Below, in pieces: positions 11,816-27,075 of a DNA stretch of 64,000 nt. The first letter of the stretch is position 1. The number at the start of each line of letters is the position of its first letter. Source of the stretch: Glandiceps talaboti (lineage: Eukaryota > Hemichordata > Enteropneusta > Spengelidae); NCBI RefSeq assembly GCF_964340395.1, contig NC_135549.1, positions 22,747,342-22,811,341 on the forward strand, in the 5' to 3' direction. Both the position numbers and the translations under genes were made by a program. A model generated the notes under the pieces. That model saw only the letters and a program-made list of their open reading frames with translations. It was not told where the DNA came from and made no database searches.

Positions 11816-14020
11816 TGTATGTTTCATTGTCGTACTTTACAACCTTTCACATGTTTCAAGCCAGTTTAAGAGTAATGTAGAACATAGAACACACATGTAC
11901 CAAAATACTTTGCATTGTTGAGTAACTGTTTTATATTTTTTGAAAATATCATATTTCTATATACTTGGAAAAGATGCAAAACAAAACAATGCATTGTTAT
12001 GTTAATTATTTTTAAATGTTTTCAATTAATTACAGTGTAGGAACTACATTGTATACACTACGGTCTGAGGAGAACCCTGAAAATGTGCACTGTGATGCTT
12101 TTGCAACTTGTTAAACCTGCACTGGGGTATTATTTTTTTCGATCAGACAACCAACAATGTATTTATTGAAAATTGTTAAGTACCAATGATCAGACATTGT
12201 ACAAAATGTTAATCTATATTAACATACATGTATTAGTAATAAGTTGAAGTCATAATTCATTGGAGGCACTGATTTTTGAGTGCAAACCCAAAAAACAACT
12301 TGATTAATTATATTTGCACCATACTACAAAATGTATGTGTATTGCTACAGAAACAGACCCACAGGGGATTCAATATATATCATGATGAATGATATTATTG
12401 AGTATTTAAAGTCATTGTTTCTAGCAAAACAGATTTAAGAAATGTTCCCGTTGCAGCTAGTGGAACTTTAACATGAATGGTTTCATTGTTTGGAACTTGG
12501 TAAACATGTACATCTGTAAAGCCCGCATCTCATGGGAAAAGTCATAATATACCTGAATGTTAGTTGTTTCTGTGAATGATTGCACACAGGTTATTTTGTA
12601 GAATTAAAGGTGGAGGATTCAACTATTTGAAATATCCCCCTCAATTGTACGAACGTTGTTAATAAATAAACAATAGTCACGGTGTCTGAACAATAAGAAG
12701 AGGTCAACTAGTGATGAGCAAAGGGGGAAAGATGACGGCATATTTGAAATTGTCAGCGGAGTATACCTCTTGCAAGTAACTTGTATGGCTTCTTTCATTT
12801 TCTCAGGAAATCATACAACATGCAACTATACACTGTCACATTTATGTATTTGATATTTCTGTCATAAATCAAATCATAGCATATTGTGGATATGCTAATA
12901 ATATATTTATTTGATAATTATTTTCATCAATTTATCTACCAATACCATAATGTTCAAATTATCATGAAGTCATAGTAGTCACTATTGATGAACAATACAT
13001 TCAGTGCAATGCACAGCTCTATGGCATGGCTAATGAAACTTTATGGACACACATTGTATAAAATAACTTGAAAAAACAAAATAAGTAACAGTTATGTTGG
13101 TGATATTATTCATTTTTATTGGCTGCACTGTTTCCGACCTATCAACTCTAGCAATTGATAGCGGCCATTAATAATGTAATCCCCACGGGAAGCATGGGCT
13201 TTCAAATCTTACACTGTATGAACACTTTTATAAGTACATGAAGGTTTCTGAATTGCTTGTGAATTCTCCAGGGTTGTATTATATCGCAAACTATCTATAC
13301 TTTGCACGACTTAAGTTTAACAACTTAATATGTATGAAGTACACGTACATGTATGTGTTCAAAGGATATGATAAAGTCTTTTAGGAAGTATTTCACTTGT
13401 CAGAGAGATAGAGAAGGATATGAAAGCTCTTAATGGACTTTATCTCTCCACTATGAATGAATTTTTTAACTTCCCTGTTTTTAACAGCAAGCTAAAACAC
13501 AGAGTGTATCTCACATTGTTTTATATTTGTGTATATATTATAGTTCATCCACAATTATTGATAATGTGAATTTATTTTGCCAGTTGTCTAGAAGTGTATC
13601 ATAAAGAGGTTTACTTTAGATGCACATGATATTTACGTATGTTCTATACACATAGCGTGATAGTCAAGTGATTTGAAGGCAATTAACCCATGTGTTCTGT
13701 AGCAAACGTTGGTACATGAGTGTTCAGCCTTATGAACAGAACTAGCGCGTGCTCATTCCACTGTCTTTCAAGTTTCAATCATGCTCCCGGACGCATACTT
13801 GTTCTAATGTGTATCTAAACCTTTCTAATGTAACCTCATTGTCGTAACACCAAAATATTCTTTGTGGCGCCACGTTTTCATTGCATCTGTGCAAAAATAT
13901 GCGCTTACTTGCAAGTCTAGAATGACAGAAATCAAACATTTGGGCATTTCACTTGAGGCAGATTTGTAAATTCAAACGATGTACGTGTATGATGAATGAT
14001 TTATGTGGTGTATTTATATA

Positions 14021-14118
14021 TTCTGGAATCCATGCAAATGGGGGTTTGGAATTCGTTATTTCCCCATCAAATGGGAAAAACAAAATTCAAAATCCTGAAT
14101 CGCATGGATTCTAGGCTA
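14021..14118 (+). mobile_element. Short foldback MITE, TAGCCTGGAATCC family, copy 1
   Basis: The left end is CTGGAATCCATGCAAATGGGGG and the right end is GCATGGATTCTAGGCTA. These pair as inverted repeats around a roughly 60-bp centre containing TTTCCCCATCAAATGGGAAAA. The same sequence appears at 18528-18638, and a related palindrome at 18440-18533. The element ends 79 bp before the first visible CaMKI exon, close to its branch-point and acceptor region. Confidence 0.8.
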
Positions 14119-14174
14119 ATGTTGGTAAAGTTTACCTGTTGTGACCGTTTGAATAATGAATAATGGTGTTGTAA

Positions 14175-14354
<180 letters not shown>

Positions 14355-14426
14355 TAATATTCAGTGTTACAGGCAAAATTGTACCAGATTATTTTAATGA
14401 TTTCACTCGTATCAAAAGTGGTATTT

Positions 14427-14429
14427 ATT

Positions 14430-14460
<31 letters not shown>

Positions 14461-14466
14461 GCAACA
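14427..14466 (+). repeat. (CAA)n microsatellite
   Basis: About twelve CAA units with one CAG, followed by a short CA run at about 14473-14486. Confidence 0.95.
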
Positions 14467-15759
14467 ACCCTACACACACACACACACTCTTAACTTTCTT
14501 TTTTATCGTCGCAACTGCAACTGGTAGCAGAGAAAACTTCACAAGAGTTTGATTTCATGATGTGTATTATGCCTCATGATACATATATGTACACAGGTTA
14601 CCAGTATACATGAAAAAGTAGTACCTTGAGAAAATTCTGATTGCAAGACAATTGCAAGGTACTCTCATATGTAGCAGTGATGTTAATGACAATCATTACT
14701 CTCAGTACTAAACACAATGTACGACCTTGATAACTTAAAAAGTTAATTCAATGATGAAAATATTACAAGTGGATTTTTCACACATCATATTATTGGCAGG
14801 TTACATTTTATATAAATTTGTTCTTCCAAAATTGAAATGCTCATATTGTTGTAAATTTACACATGGTACACATGTGGTGTCCAAATACATATCCCTCTGG
14901 TGATTAATAATTGAAATTGTTGCCTGAAATTGTTCCCATGTTTGGATTCAGTACCATAACGTAACAACGTCAACCATTTTGACTCAGATCATAGATCTGA
15001 AGTTAGCCCAGCTCTTAATGATGTCTCTGTAACATTGTGAGCTGTGATCTCAGTTACTTGTTGATAACACATTGCTCTGAGGAAATAGAACAACAATTGC
15101 AGCAATTTTGGTTATCATCGTACTGAACCGAAATGATGACAAATTTACTCCAACTACACATAATGATGCCTCAAGAGATTTCTTATTAATAGATAAATAC
15201 TTGTATGTCAGTTTAAGTAAATAACTTTACTCATAACGTGATGATCGACACTGCATCTACTACATGTATATATGTTTGTAAAAACCCATGATGGCCTGAT
15301 AATACACTATAGAACTTAAGACTTTTAAAAAAGTGTTATTTGGTCAAAACTTTAACTCCAAAACTATTAAGCCAATTTTTCTGAAAATTGATAGAAATGT
15401 TTGTAGATGTGCCCAGATGAAGAATTATTAAAAACAATATGACCTGATTGTTGGTGATTATGCAAATAAAGCCTAAAAATGTGATTTCGTCAAATTCTTG
15501 TCAAAAAGCTGAAACTTCAAAATTCCTACCTGGCTAATGTTCTGAAATTTGATGTTGTTTTTGGTATAGATGATGAAATGATTATGTATATGATATTATT
15601 TGTTATGATATTATGAGTTTTGGTAAAGAAATTCAAATTTTGAAACTACTCGGCAGATCTACATGCCAAAGGAATACCTCAAGTTCTGTATAAAATGTCA
15701 ACTTGGATTTCAATATCAGTTGTGCTACAACACCATTGGCACTATTTTTTCACCACATA

Positions 15760-15960
15760 ATGAATGTTAAATTAGATTTAAATTCAATTTTGATAGCTTT
15801 GACATCAACTCTACAAGTTCCACCCTGGTAAAAATCCTTTTAATTTCACACAGAGAAATTTCAACATCACCCGTTTTAATGGTATAATGAATATTCAAGT
15901 AGATTTTTGATAGCTTGGACATCAAATATACAACCCCTGGGAAAAATCCCAACACCATGC
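15760..15960 (+). repeat. Diverged direct repeat, about 125-bp period
   Basis: AATGAATGTTAAATTAGATTT...TTTTGATAGCTTTGACATCAA...CCTGGTAAAAATCC is echoed by AATGAATATTCAAGTAGATTTTTGATAGCTTGGACATCAAATA...CCTGGGAAAAATCC. Confidence 0.6.
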
Positions 15961-17234
15961 AGTGACCAGAAAGATAGAATGGCAATGTCATGAAATGAAG
16001 AACCTCGAATACTTCTACCATATTAAAAGAAGCAACAGAAGTTAACATAAATCTTTATTTAATGAGATGTCTGGGTAGTCCTTAAAGTCACTTCGGTGTT
16101 TCTGAAAATGGCTGGCAAGTTAAATTTACAAGGTGAATGCCATTGTCCAGGTGTGGACAAGTTGTAAGCAAAAACTAATGAATCCCACCCAAGAAGTTTT
16201 ATGTCTATCTGCTCATGAAAATGAAAAGTGAACTGTCGTAAATGTGTTAACTGACAAGTGTAGAATAGTGTGGTACATTGAATGAGTGACGATACGGCCG
16301 ACCCTGTTCAGTAAAAATTGATCACTAAGCAATGTCGGCCTATAAATCTTGTCTTTCCTTGCCTTAACTAGTCCCTTGATCCCTGTTTCCGTATTTAATT
16401 TGAAAAGTAGGTCATTCTGCGATGGTTCACATAAACACCAAAGTATTTCTTCTTAGTCGTTTTAATATGTATCTCCTTTATTTAATATCGGAAGGAGGGA
16501 AAGAGATGATAAATACATAATGTGAATTTATAATTTGGAGAATTCATACACTATTTCAAACATGTAGGTCTCTGGTAAGTACAGTACAGTACATGTACAT
16601 GTATGTTTTTAAAAATTGAAGAACTTCTTTTTTTTAAAATTTGGGATTAATAGTTGTATATTTATGGATTTGTTTATTAACTATTTGTATGATATTATAA
16701 AGGTGTCATAAAACCACTAGCCCTCTTTTCGATGATAGTAAAACACATGCCACCATTATTACTGCAAGAAAGAAAAGATTACCCCATGTCTGATATGTGA
16801 GAATTATGCTAAGGAGGTGATGTGGGTTGTTGATGTATCATCATATTCCTACAAGTTGATAGTAATATCAGCTATCGATCTCATAAATTTCATAATTTTG
16901 TATAAACATGTCAAACATCAGCAGAAGATATACATGTATTCTTCAGTAAATGATCTTTTGAGGTAAACAGAGTAGCAATGTAAATCAAGCTCAGGCAAAG
17001 CTGAGATAGATAGATACAAACTAAACAGTTATTGTTGAATGGGGTAGATTACCCAAGTGGTGATAGAAGTGCCTTGATGATTATGTGGATATAATCACTG
17101 GGGTAGTGTATAAATACTGAATGTGAGCTTGAATGTGCAGCCACTTGAGGAAAACTTTCTATCAGAGTCTCCACCCCACTCCACTGTCAGTGTATTTTAA
17201 TCAATGTTCATCAAAGCTGACATGTTGCAACAAT

Positions 17235-18113
<879 letters not shown>

Positions 18114-18395
18114 ATTTTTGTACAAGGAAAAAAACGCGAAAGCTTGAAGTTTGATGACCCTAACTGATTAGCATAGCTACAGACATCACAAAAGTTGTAG
18201 TACCAGTACATTGGTCAAATGCCAGTGGATGATTCTTTAATCAAATAATCATTGTACAAGGTGAATTGAAATCCCACATTACCATTATCTATACAATCCT
18301 AATGTCACTTGGATGTTTAGAAGACTGGATTTATAGAGATCTGTTTAGGATCACACATACATGTACAGACAGCATGATAGGAATCAATTTAGCTG

Positions 18396-18432
18396 CATAC
18401 ATGTATGTATGTATGTATGTATGTATGTATGT
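18396..18432 (+). repeat. (ATGT)n microsatellite
   Basis: About nine units of a GTAT tetranucleotide, immediately upstream of two foldback MITE copies. Confidence 0.95.
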
Positions 18433-18439
18433 GTAAAGA

Positions 18440-18533
18440 AGCCTAGAATCCACGCAAATGGGGATTTCGAATTTGATTTCCCATCACTAGGAAATGATGA
18501 ATTCAAACCCCCATTTGGATGGATTTCTAGCCT
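18440..18533 (+). mobile_element. Foldback MITE, TAGCCTGGAATCC family, copy 2
   Basis: AGCCTAGAATCCACGCAAAT pairs with ATTTGGATGGATTTCTAGCCT across a near-palindromic interior (GAATTTGATTTCCCATCA opposite GAAATGATGAATTC). It abuts copy 3 directly, sharing the TAGCCT junction. Confidence 0.75.
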
Positions 18534-18638
18534 GGAATCCATGCAGATGGGGTTTGGAATTAATTATTCCCCCCTCCCCCCAACACTTTTTGGAAAACCA
18601 AAATTCAAAATCGCCAATCACCAATGGATTCTAGGCTA
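18528..18638 (+). mobile_element. Foldback MITE, TAGCCTGGAATCC family, copy 3
   Basis: It starts TAGCCTGGAATCCATGCA and ends CCAATGGATTCTAGGCTA, with the interior GGGGTTTGGAATTAATTATT and ACCAAAATTCAAAATCG shared with copy 1 at 14021-14118. A further fragment, GGATTCCAGGC, follows at about 18641. Confidence 0.8.
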
Positions 18639-21600
18639 ATGGATTCCAGGCGAGTGTACATGCATTTTAAGCAATGAAAAAAGAAAGCCAAACTTGCCCA
18701 TTGCATTGTTCCATAGCTCACTTTCACTTTTTCAAAATTTAAAGTTATGGACCTTGGTGCATCATACACATAACAATTATTTGATTTCTTTGTCAAAACC
18801 ATGATGTTCGCTCCAGGTGCTATACATATGCTGACTATTGTGGGCATCATGTGAGGATAAGTTGATCTTCTTGTTCTATTTACCCTGGCTTGAGCCAAGT
18901 GCTATTACAGGTGGTGAGAATTGCTTGAAACTTATACCAAGTCACAAACTAATTTAAAATTACTGTAAACTTTTACTGCATTATGTACAAATGTAGAATG
19001 CTGTAATGGCCTTGAAGACCTGTTAGTTCCGCCAAGATATACTTGTTACAGCTGGCCATGCATCCATGATGAACTTATTGAATTTTCTAATGTGCCTTTT
19101 ATGGGAGGGCAAATATCACTTAAAAGGGTGTTATATAATTCAAAGATTGGTTCCATTAATTACTAGATGTTCTGTATGTAATCAAGCAAAGCAAATAACC
19201 AGGTCAATCAAATCTAAACAGTACATGTAAATGGATATACATAGCCTGGAGTTGTGACTGTCATACACGCTCAACTGATTTTCAGCTGTGCAGTCGATAT
19301 GAACAACTTATCTGGAAGGTTGTTTTGTTGGCCAGGAGCCAGACTGCGTCTCTGGAAACTGATGGAAATGAGACCTACTGGATTATGTAGTGAAGATACA
19401 GTGTAATTTCAGTTTCATTTTTTAAACCTATTAGGGTCAAAAAAAATTTTTAAAAGTAATTGATCGCATTTTAGCTTGGAAAGGGATAAGCTGCAAAGAA
19501 CCACTTTATGTACTTGCAATTTTGTCTGGAAAACTGTATGAAAATTCATCAGTCTCATACATGTATATTGATATTCAATTTCTTCTGATTATATGCAAAT
19601 GTATACCTTTGTAATACAAATTTATGTGTTAAAGTGCCTTGTATGTCATCAAAATGATCAGCAAATGTTGTGAATATTAAACATAATTATGGTAATACAC
19701 GTACATATATACAAACGTCCACTATATATACTCACACATTTTTAGCCATCACAGTCCTTTTAATATCCCCACAAATTGGATCACCTTTATTGCTGTTGTA
19801 AATATGAGGTTTGTGAGGCTATTTTTATGTAGGTCTTATTTGCTTTAAAGTAGTAATGAAAATAGTTTCTGTTTGCAACTTTTATCGCATATTTGAATGT
19901 GAAATGAGCAGCAGACGTCCAATGAAAATCAATACTTGACAGCAATCTAAGTTTCTACAGTAGGAGAAATGAACCATAATACCAAAGGTATTCCACGGCC
20001 TTATTCAGATTCCTGCATATAGTACTTACCAATCACTATGTCATGTATACATTCATCAATCAATTACGACGGTAAATGAAAAAGTTAGCCCACAGAATTG
20101 GCCATTACATAAGACATTTAATTTCAATTCACCCATGTCAGTGATAATAAACGATGGTAAATACAAGAAGAAAACACTCCATCAATTGATTACAGTTCAT
20201 TCTAAAAGCAGACTGTGGTTTTCAGATTTACAGTTTTCATAGTGCTAGAATTCGTGTTCTACCAAGTAGACCACAATGACAATGATGAAATAACAGTTGA
20301 CCTGACAATTTTTATGTATGTTATTAAATTAACTGTATATAGTCAAATAAATTTTTTATACAAGCCATAGAATGCCAGATTTATTGATCATAAACTTTTA
20401 TCATTTCAAAAGTGAGACAGATTTTAATATTATATCAAACAATTAAACAAAATATATCTGCAAGATAGAGTAGCATTTTGGAAGACACAGGGTAACAAAG
20501 AAATGTGAGCCCTGACGCTATCTTGATAAGTGTAACTCTTCTGATAAAGAATTCATTTCTTAGCTTTTCTTAGGAATGCCTGGCTGTCTATGCCATGTGT
20601 TCCATACTAATATGATTTATGTAAATCATTATTTTTAATCTCCAACAATAAAAACATGTTTTATTAGATATTACGTCGCAATCCACATGTATGTATTCAA
20701 CAATCATTTGCAACCCATAAGACTGATTGAGTTCAAAGTAACAAGCTGATAATATGTTGATGTTTTAGGCTCATGAATTAAATTAACTTCGGTCTGAAAT
20801 TACATATATTTTCATTAACTATAGTGGTGTGATTTTACAGCAGTACCAAGCTAAGTGGCATTTGCGCTATAGATGTAAACAACTTTAATGACTTGAAAAG
20901 CAAAGAAACTGTAATTGTTTAATTACTGTTCTTTATAGAAGCACCCTATTGTCATGTTGCCCATCTATGGAAGTACAAATACAGGTCTTTCTTTCAGAAG
21001 GAAAGGAATAAGGAAGTTTATAGGGCATCCTGCCCGGACTGTGTCAGTATAAGGACTGCTCCTCACAGCTACATGAATTCCATTCAATATCAAAAACATA
21101 GTGCGATACTAGCTGACTAACATTTCAGACATGTTCATACTAATCTTTTGACTAGTTTGTTAAACATTTACTGTTATTTCACTGTTCAGTCACATTGATT
21201 GTTGCCAAGAGATAAGAAAGTGTAGGTGCCACTGCCCAGCCAGTGGATTCTTACTGCTGTGCCTGTTGTATTCATGAGTTTAATTCATTGTAATGAAAAT
21301 GTTATGAGTGTTGTGCAATAATGAGTGTAGCACTAAAGATATGGGAAATGTACAGTTAAAGTTATGTAAACTTTATTATGTCGATCACTCACCGTATTTA
21401 TGCATATGGTGTATAGATTAATGTTATAACAATATAACAGGCTTAATGATTGAATATAAAGGTGCCTACTTTGAGTTCAATTGTCTTGGAGTGCCATAAC
21501 CACCATCCTCTCCCTATCAAGTTGTAATAAATTGTTTTCAATTGTTCATCATGATTAGAGCTCAATTATCAAATCATTGTGTTGTCAGGAGACCTTTTTG

Positions 21601-21738
21601 AAGAGGATCTCAGTTTGTACTGGAATATAGATTGATGTCACAGCACTTTACCAGTTTTCCTGATTTTAAAGTCGTAGAAAAGTACTATCAAATTGCAAAC
21701 CTTTTATATTAATATGATACATCACTAATACTGTATGA

Positions 21739-21969
<231 letters not shown>

Positions 21970-22004
21970 TAAGTTGATAATGACACAATGTCTTGGTTAA
22001 ACTT

Positions 22005-22023
22005 GGGGGGGGGGGGGGGGGGG
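22005..22023 (+). repeat. Poly-G run (19 G)
   Basis: An uninterrupted run of 19 guanines 37 bases inside the intron after the activation-segment exon. It could form a G-quadruplex in the pre-mRNA near the 5' splice site; its length is prone to sequencing error. Confidence 0.9.
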
Positions 22024-23918
22024 AGTTGTCCTAGAATCATTAACCCTACTATAAGAAAATACAGTGTTCAAGTTTTTTCCTACTTCTATATGCCATGTAA
22101 GTGGACTATGTAAGATGTAGCTTTTCTTCAAATAGGTTACAAATTTAGCATTCCAAAGACTTGCATAAGGAATGTCATCTACTAGTGAATTATAACTGCA
22201 GCTCTGATTTATTTGTTGTCTTGATATTAGCAGAAATATGCTGCCCCCAAGCAGAATGGCTTTAAACTAAATATTTGATACCTTTCTCATATGGGTCGTT
22301 GTAATCTTAGTAGAATAACCATGTGTGTTGTTTAAACTTGACACATTGAGTTATCTTGCTTGAAGTTCATACGTCATACCACCATTAACCATTGAGACAG
22401 TTAGTTCAAAGTACATAAACAGTTCCATTCACCTCTTTCCAGTGGACTTTTGGGATTAGGCTACTGTTTATTTTGATGTGTCATCACCCACTTGTAACCA
22501 AACATTCCTCAATGTGTTATATATAGAAATATTGTTTTTTGTCTGGAATCCCTAAGTAATCAGCTGAATATGCAATATATATTTGTATGGTAACATAAAT
22601 GTAATTTCTGTCACAAATGTATAGAGACTCCTGGGCAAAAGAAAATGTTCTATTTTAAGATAACTCAAAAGGGTCAGAATTACTTTGTACATTTAGTGAT
22701 TCAGAACTGAATGTACCTTATGGTTATGTACTGTATAAAAGCATGTTTTGAGCTTAGTGCAAAATATTGAATATTGTCCACGTCTTTGCTGAATAGATAT
22801 GCCATTTCGAAGTTTTTACCATCACATCTTCTACTTTCAACAACTGAAAGGCCTTGGCTATCTTTTAGCAAGTCCGTCTGTGAAATAGTCCATAACATGA
22901 TGGTTTCCTTACTTATTTTAGCTTTGTACGCCAACCCTGTTTACATTAGCCTACTTAATGAAGCATATAATAGCTTATAGAAAGTTCAGATGCGTATCCT
23001 GTTAAAGCTACACTATATCCTATATTGTTTAAGTTGAAATGAATGATTCCAAACATTTGATACAGGGAATGTGTAAGTAATTCTCCCAAATGCATTTTTC
23101 CCAAATAACTTATGACAGGTGAACTTTGTAATGAGCCCTAAAAGAGTGTCATTATTCCTAATATGAACACACTGTACAGTGCATTACAAAATGGTTTTGT
23201 AATTGGCTAATAGTTGTAAAATGTCAAGCAGCTAGCGTTTCAGTCCATATATTGTATCCTATTATGCTATTTATAGAATATGACGTCCAGAAATTGAGTA
23301 GAGAGCAATGTAGTTTGTATTTACAGGTATAATAAATCAAACCAGCCCACCTGGTCATATCTAATGGATTAGATGAGAATTAAAATCAAAGTATAGAGTA
23401 GTGCTGTTGAGACTTATTTCTAAATGTGTACATTGTGAAACTATGAATAATAAGACTCACAGTACAGACAAAAACTTCAACCAGTCCAAATACACACGCT
23501 AAATGGTAAATGTTTTATGCGATATCATATTATAAAGCTGTAAGTATGTGTATGTAAGTTATAGCGAGGACCTTTGACGATGTATCCAGCCACCATCTAA
23601 AGCAATGATTTGCTTCACTTCCATTTACAAACTTATAAAGCTTATCTGTTACTTGTTAAGTTGAATGAAATATTTTATCAGTTACCTAACTATTGTATTA
23701 TTTAGGTATCACATAATGTTGCAGAGTTTTGCAGTGACAAATTTGTATGCGCTATTTGAATGCATTGAATCATATATGTACATATATGTATAACCAATCA
23801 TTAGTATTCGAACAGTTACCACCACTTGTTCAGCAGATACACAAGCATTCTAGAGTCATTTAAAGTCAAAGTATACTCGTGGTTAAAAGCTCGCACCAAC
23901 AAGTTCACTCAAGGTTGT

Positions 23919-24360
23919 CAACTTGGGAATTAATTAAAAATAGGAAGCAAGATAAGATGTAAAGATGGGAGGCAAATCATGGGAATGTGACTGCTATTCA
24001 ATATGCCACCTGAATTGATACAAACTGCACATATTAGCACATATTAGCAGCAGGAAAACCTTACATTCAACTTGGGAATTGATTAAAAAGAGGAGTCAGG
24101 ATAAGATGTAAAGATGGGAGTCAAATTGTGGAGATGTGACTGTTACTCAATTGCCACCGGAATTCATACAAAGTGCACATATTATTATTAGCACCAGGAA
24201 AAACTTGCACTCAACTTGGGAATTGATTAAAAAGAGTAATTAAGTCACAATGAGATATACTATAGATATAGAGTCATTGAGATGTGACTATTATTCAATT
24301 GCCACTTAAAATCATACAAACTCATATCCCGCAAAGCATCAGGAAAAACTAACATGAAAA
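23919..24360 (+). repeat. Tandem repeat, three copies of about 147 bp
   Basis: The units start with CAACTTGGGAATTRATTAAA at 23919, 24068 and 24212. Each contains a GATGTGACTRTTAYTCAATTGCCAC-like block and ends in a CAGGAAAAACT-like block. The third unit is more diverged. Confidence 0.9.
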
Positions 24361-24729
24361 TTTAACTAGACTGAATATCACATGACTTTGGAGGAAATTA
24401 TCTATAAGGAAGTTCTTGCAATGTTGTTTCTTTTTAGTGGAGGCTTGCTTTGTAGACGAACACTCACTAAATAATTCAAAGAAAATACATGACATAAAAG
24501 TTACTAATAATTCAACATCTGTTCCAAAGTGTCTTGACACGAATAGATTGTTGGCAATTATTTATTGCCTGCCAGGTTTCACTGTAACACTATATTGTAT
24601 GAACCTGTATGTAGATTGCAGTACAGTTTGATAATTTATGCAATGTCCTATTTGTGTGTGTCACTTCGTTACTTGACACATTATATTTGGCATCTTTTGA
24701 AATTTTAATTCGTGTATCACTCTCTGCAC

Positions 24730-24890
24730 CAGTGTGCCCTCTCATGATAGCCAAATTTTGTTGTTGTGCATCAGTATGATAAAAACTGCGATTTCTTGTG
24801 AGTCACCACATAGTAAGAAGACCAATTTTTGGTGCGTCACTAGAAATTGTGTCTGTTGTGGTGCATAAAATGGGCTTAGAGGGCACACTG
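24730..24890 (+). mobile_element. 161-bp hAT-like MITE with 8-bp target-site duplication
   Basis: The ends are perfect 13-bp inverted repeats, CAGTGTGCCCTCT and AGAGGGCACACTG. The element is flanked by the identical 8-mer CTCTGCAC at 24722-24729 and 24891-24898. An 8-bp duplication with CAGNG-type ends is the hallmark of the hAT superfamily. The interior is T-rich with GAGTCACCACA and GTGCGTCAC motifs and no coding capacity. Families with CAGTGTGCCCTCT ends are, from memory, common in marine invertebrate genomes. Confidence 0.92.
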
Positions 24891-25400
24891 CTCTGCACCT
24901 TCAGGTCAACCTGGTGAATTAGTTTTGCCTGACTGATTTAAAGATTATTAAGGTCCATAAAAACACCAACTGTAATCAAATTTGTTTTGATATATTGTGC
25001 AACTGAAACTCATATAGTAGTTATTTAAGTGGGTACGAAGAGGCTAGAATTTCTGATTTGTAACTAAGCACGATTTTTTAACAAAACTGGGTTTGTATCT
25101 TAGAAACAGTACAAATTTCAAAGAAAGTGAACAAAGCAAAAGAATGCGATTCACAGGAAGATCGTAGCATGTGGGGCCTGAAGGGATATTAACAAGCAAT
25201 TCATTGTCGATTGTGTGACACTTATTAAATTTCATCGAATTTCTTAACAAAAAGACAGTAACTCTCATGTTATCATATACTTTTTTTTAATTTGATATTT
25301 TACACTCTAAACCTAATGAAAGTGTTGTATATATAAAAGGAGATAGTGATTTTCATATTTGTATAATTAGGTACATGTGACATTTCCTGTGAAAGAGTGA

Positions 25401-25616
<216 letters not shown>

Positions 25617-26362
25617 TGACAGCCCCAACTAGCTCTCTTTTTTTTTTTGCTATTATTTTAATTTTGACCACGCATAAATTATGTAACTTTACTCTGAATT
25701 CTCTGTACCTGTAAAAGCATCGTACCTCTTGCTGTAGAAATACAGGTATAAAGGTTAACTTATTCTTATGTGCACCTTTATTAAATGTATATGTAGTTTG
25801 TAGAGCAGAAGATACGGTGTCTACCAAGAAATCAAATGATTTGATATTTCTATAATGCACCTAGATGGGAAAATTCCACTTCAGAAAAATTGAAAAAAAT
25901 AATCGTGAATTTAGTCTCATTCTTCATAGTACTTTATAGCATGTATGTCACTCACTTTGGAATGTATTACAGTATATATGGTATTGAATAACTTCAACAA
26001 AAGTAATTATGATAGGAATGAAAAATATGTCTTATTAATCTTTTTAATAATTTACGGCCATTAAGGTATGCAGGTAATTATGAGCATATTTAGTGATGTG
26101 TACACCTTTGTACTCATGTGAATAGATAACGTATTAAAGTATACATCATCACATGGAATATATGACTTTTAGATTATAGTCAATTTTGAGTTCACTATAG
26201 TATGCCTGAAATATGATTGAAAAATAGCCACAGTGCCACATTTCCAAAACATGTAAAGTACCTGTCATGCGCCTGTATATTGCTATCGTTCCATTATTTG
26301 GTATAACTTTTGCAAGTTAGTCTATTTGTTTTAAAATCATTTGTCTTTTTGTCTACCCACAG

Positions 26363-26441
26363 CCAAAGACTTTATTAGACATTTACTAGATGTAAACTCT
26401 AAAAACAGATATACCTGTCAACAATCAATTGATCATCCATG
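26363..26441 (+). CDS. CAMK1: CaMKI exon: end of the kinase domain
   Basis: The exon encodes (A)KDFIRHLLDVNSKNRYTCQQ and then SIDHP(W). This is the terminal kinase-domain helix with the RxT and HPW motifs. The acceptor is ACCCACAG and the donor GTAAGT. It ends with TG, and the first G of the next exon completes the tryptophan. The flanking introns are short (754 and 634 bp) compared with the others. Confidence 0.96.
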
Positions 26442-27075
26442 GTAAGTAAGAAAGTCCAATATAATAAATTGACATTCGCACCCTTTAAACCCCACACCCC
26501 ACCAGACGATTGCCCGTGGATAAAATGTGTAAAAAATTGCTGAAAAATGAATGAACTTCAAGTTCCTAGAACTTTTTAGTTTACAACATTTACAAGCTTA
26601 ACTGGAAGGAGAGTACACGAGTGCAGATGTCTTTACAAGAACTTGTTAGAATCATCACAGATGTAATGACTTGTGACTTGACGTGTGGCAATGTATAATT
26701 CATGCATGTAAAATGTATGCCTGAATGGAAGTACGTAAAGTACCCCCATGTGAAGTTCAGATTCCTTGTACGACATTCTTGAACGCCATCAGTGATTTCA
26801 CTTTCAGTACAGTATCAGTTCTACATTAACTACAATTTTTTAGCACCAAATGAGATATGTGATATCAACATGTCATGTAACACGTAATGTACTTGTCAGA
26901 CATCTCATGCACAAGTAGTTAAAATATAATTAATTTGATTTGTTTTTCGGCAGTAGCACAGATCTGATATGTTGTTTTCTTGATTTAGTATGATACGATA
27001 TCCTGATTTATTATGTCATTTTCAATTTCTTTGCTATTTGATACAATGTGGTGTAACTCGAATTCAATTGTTTAG

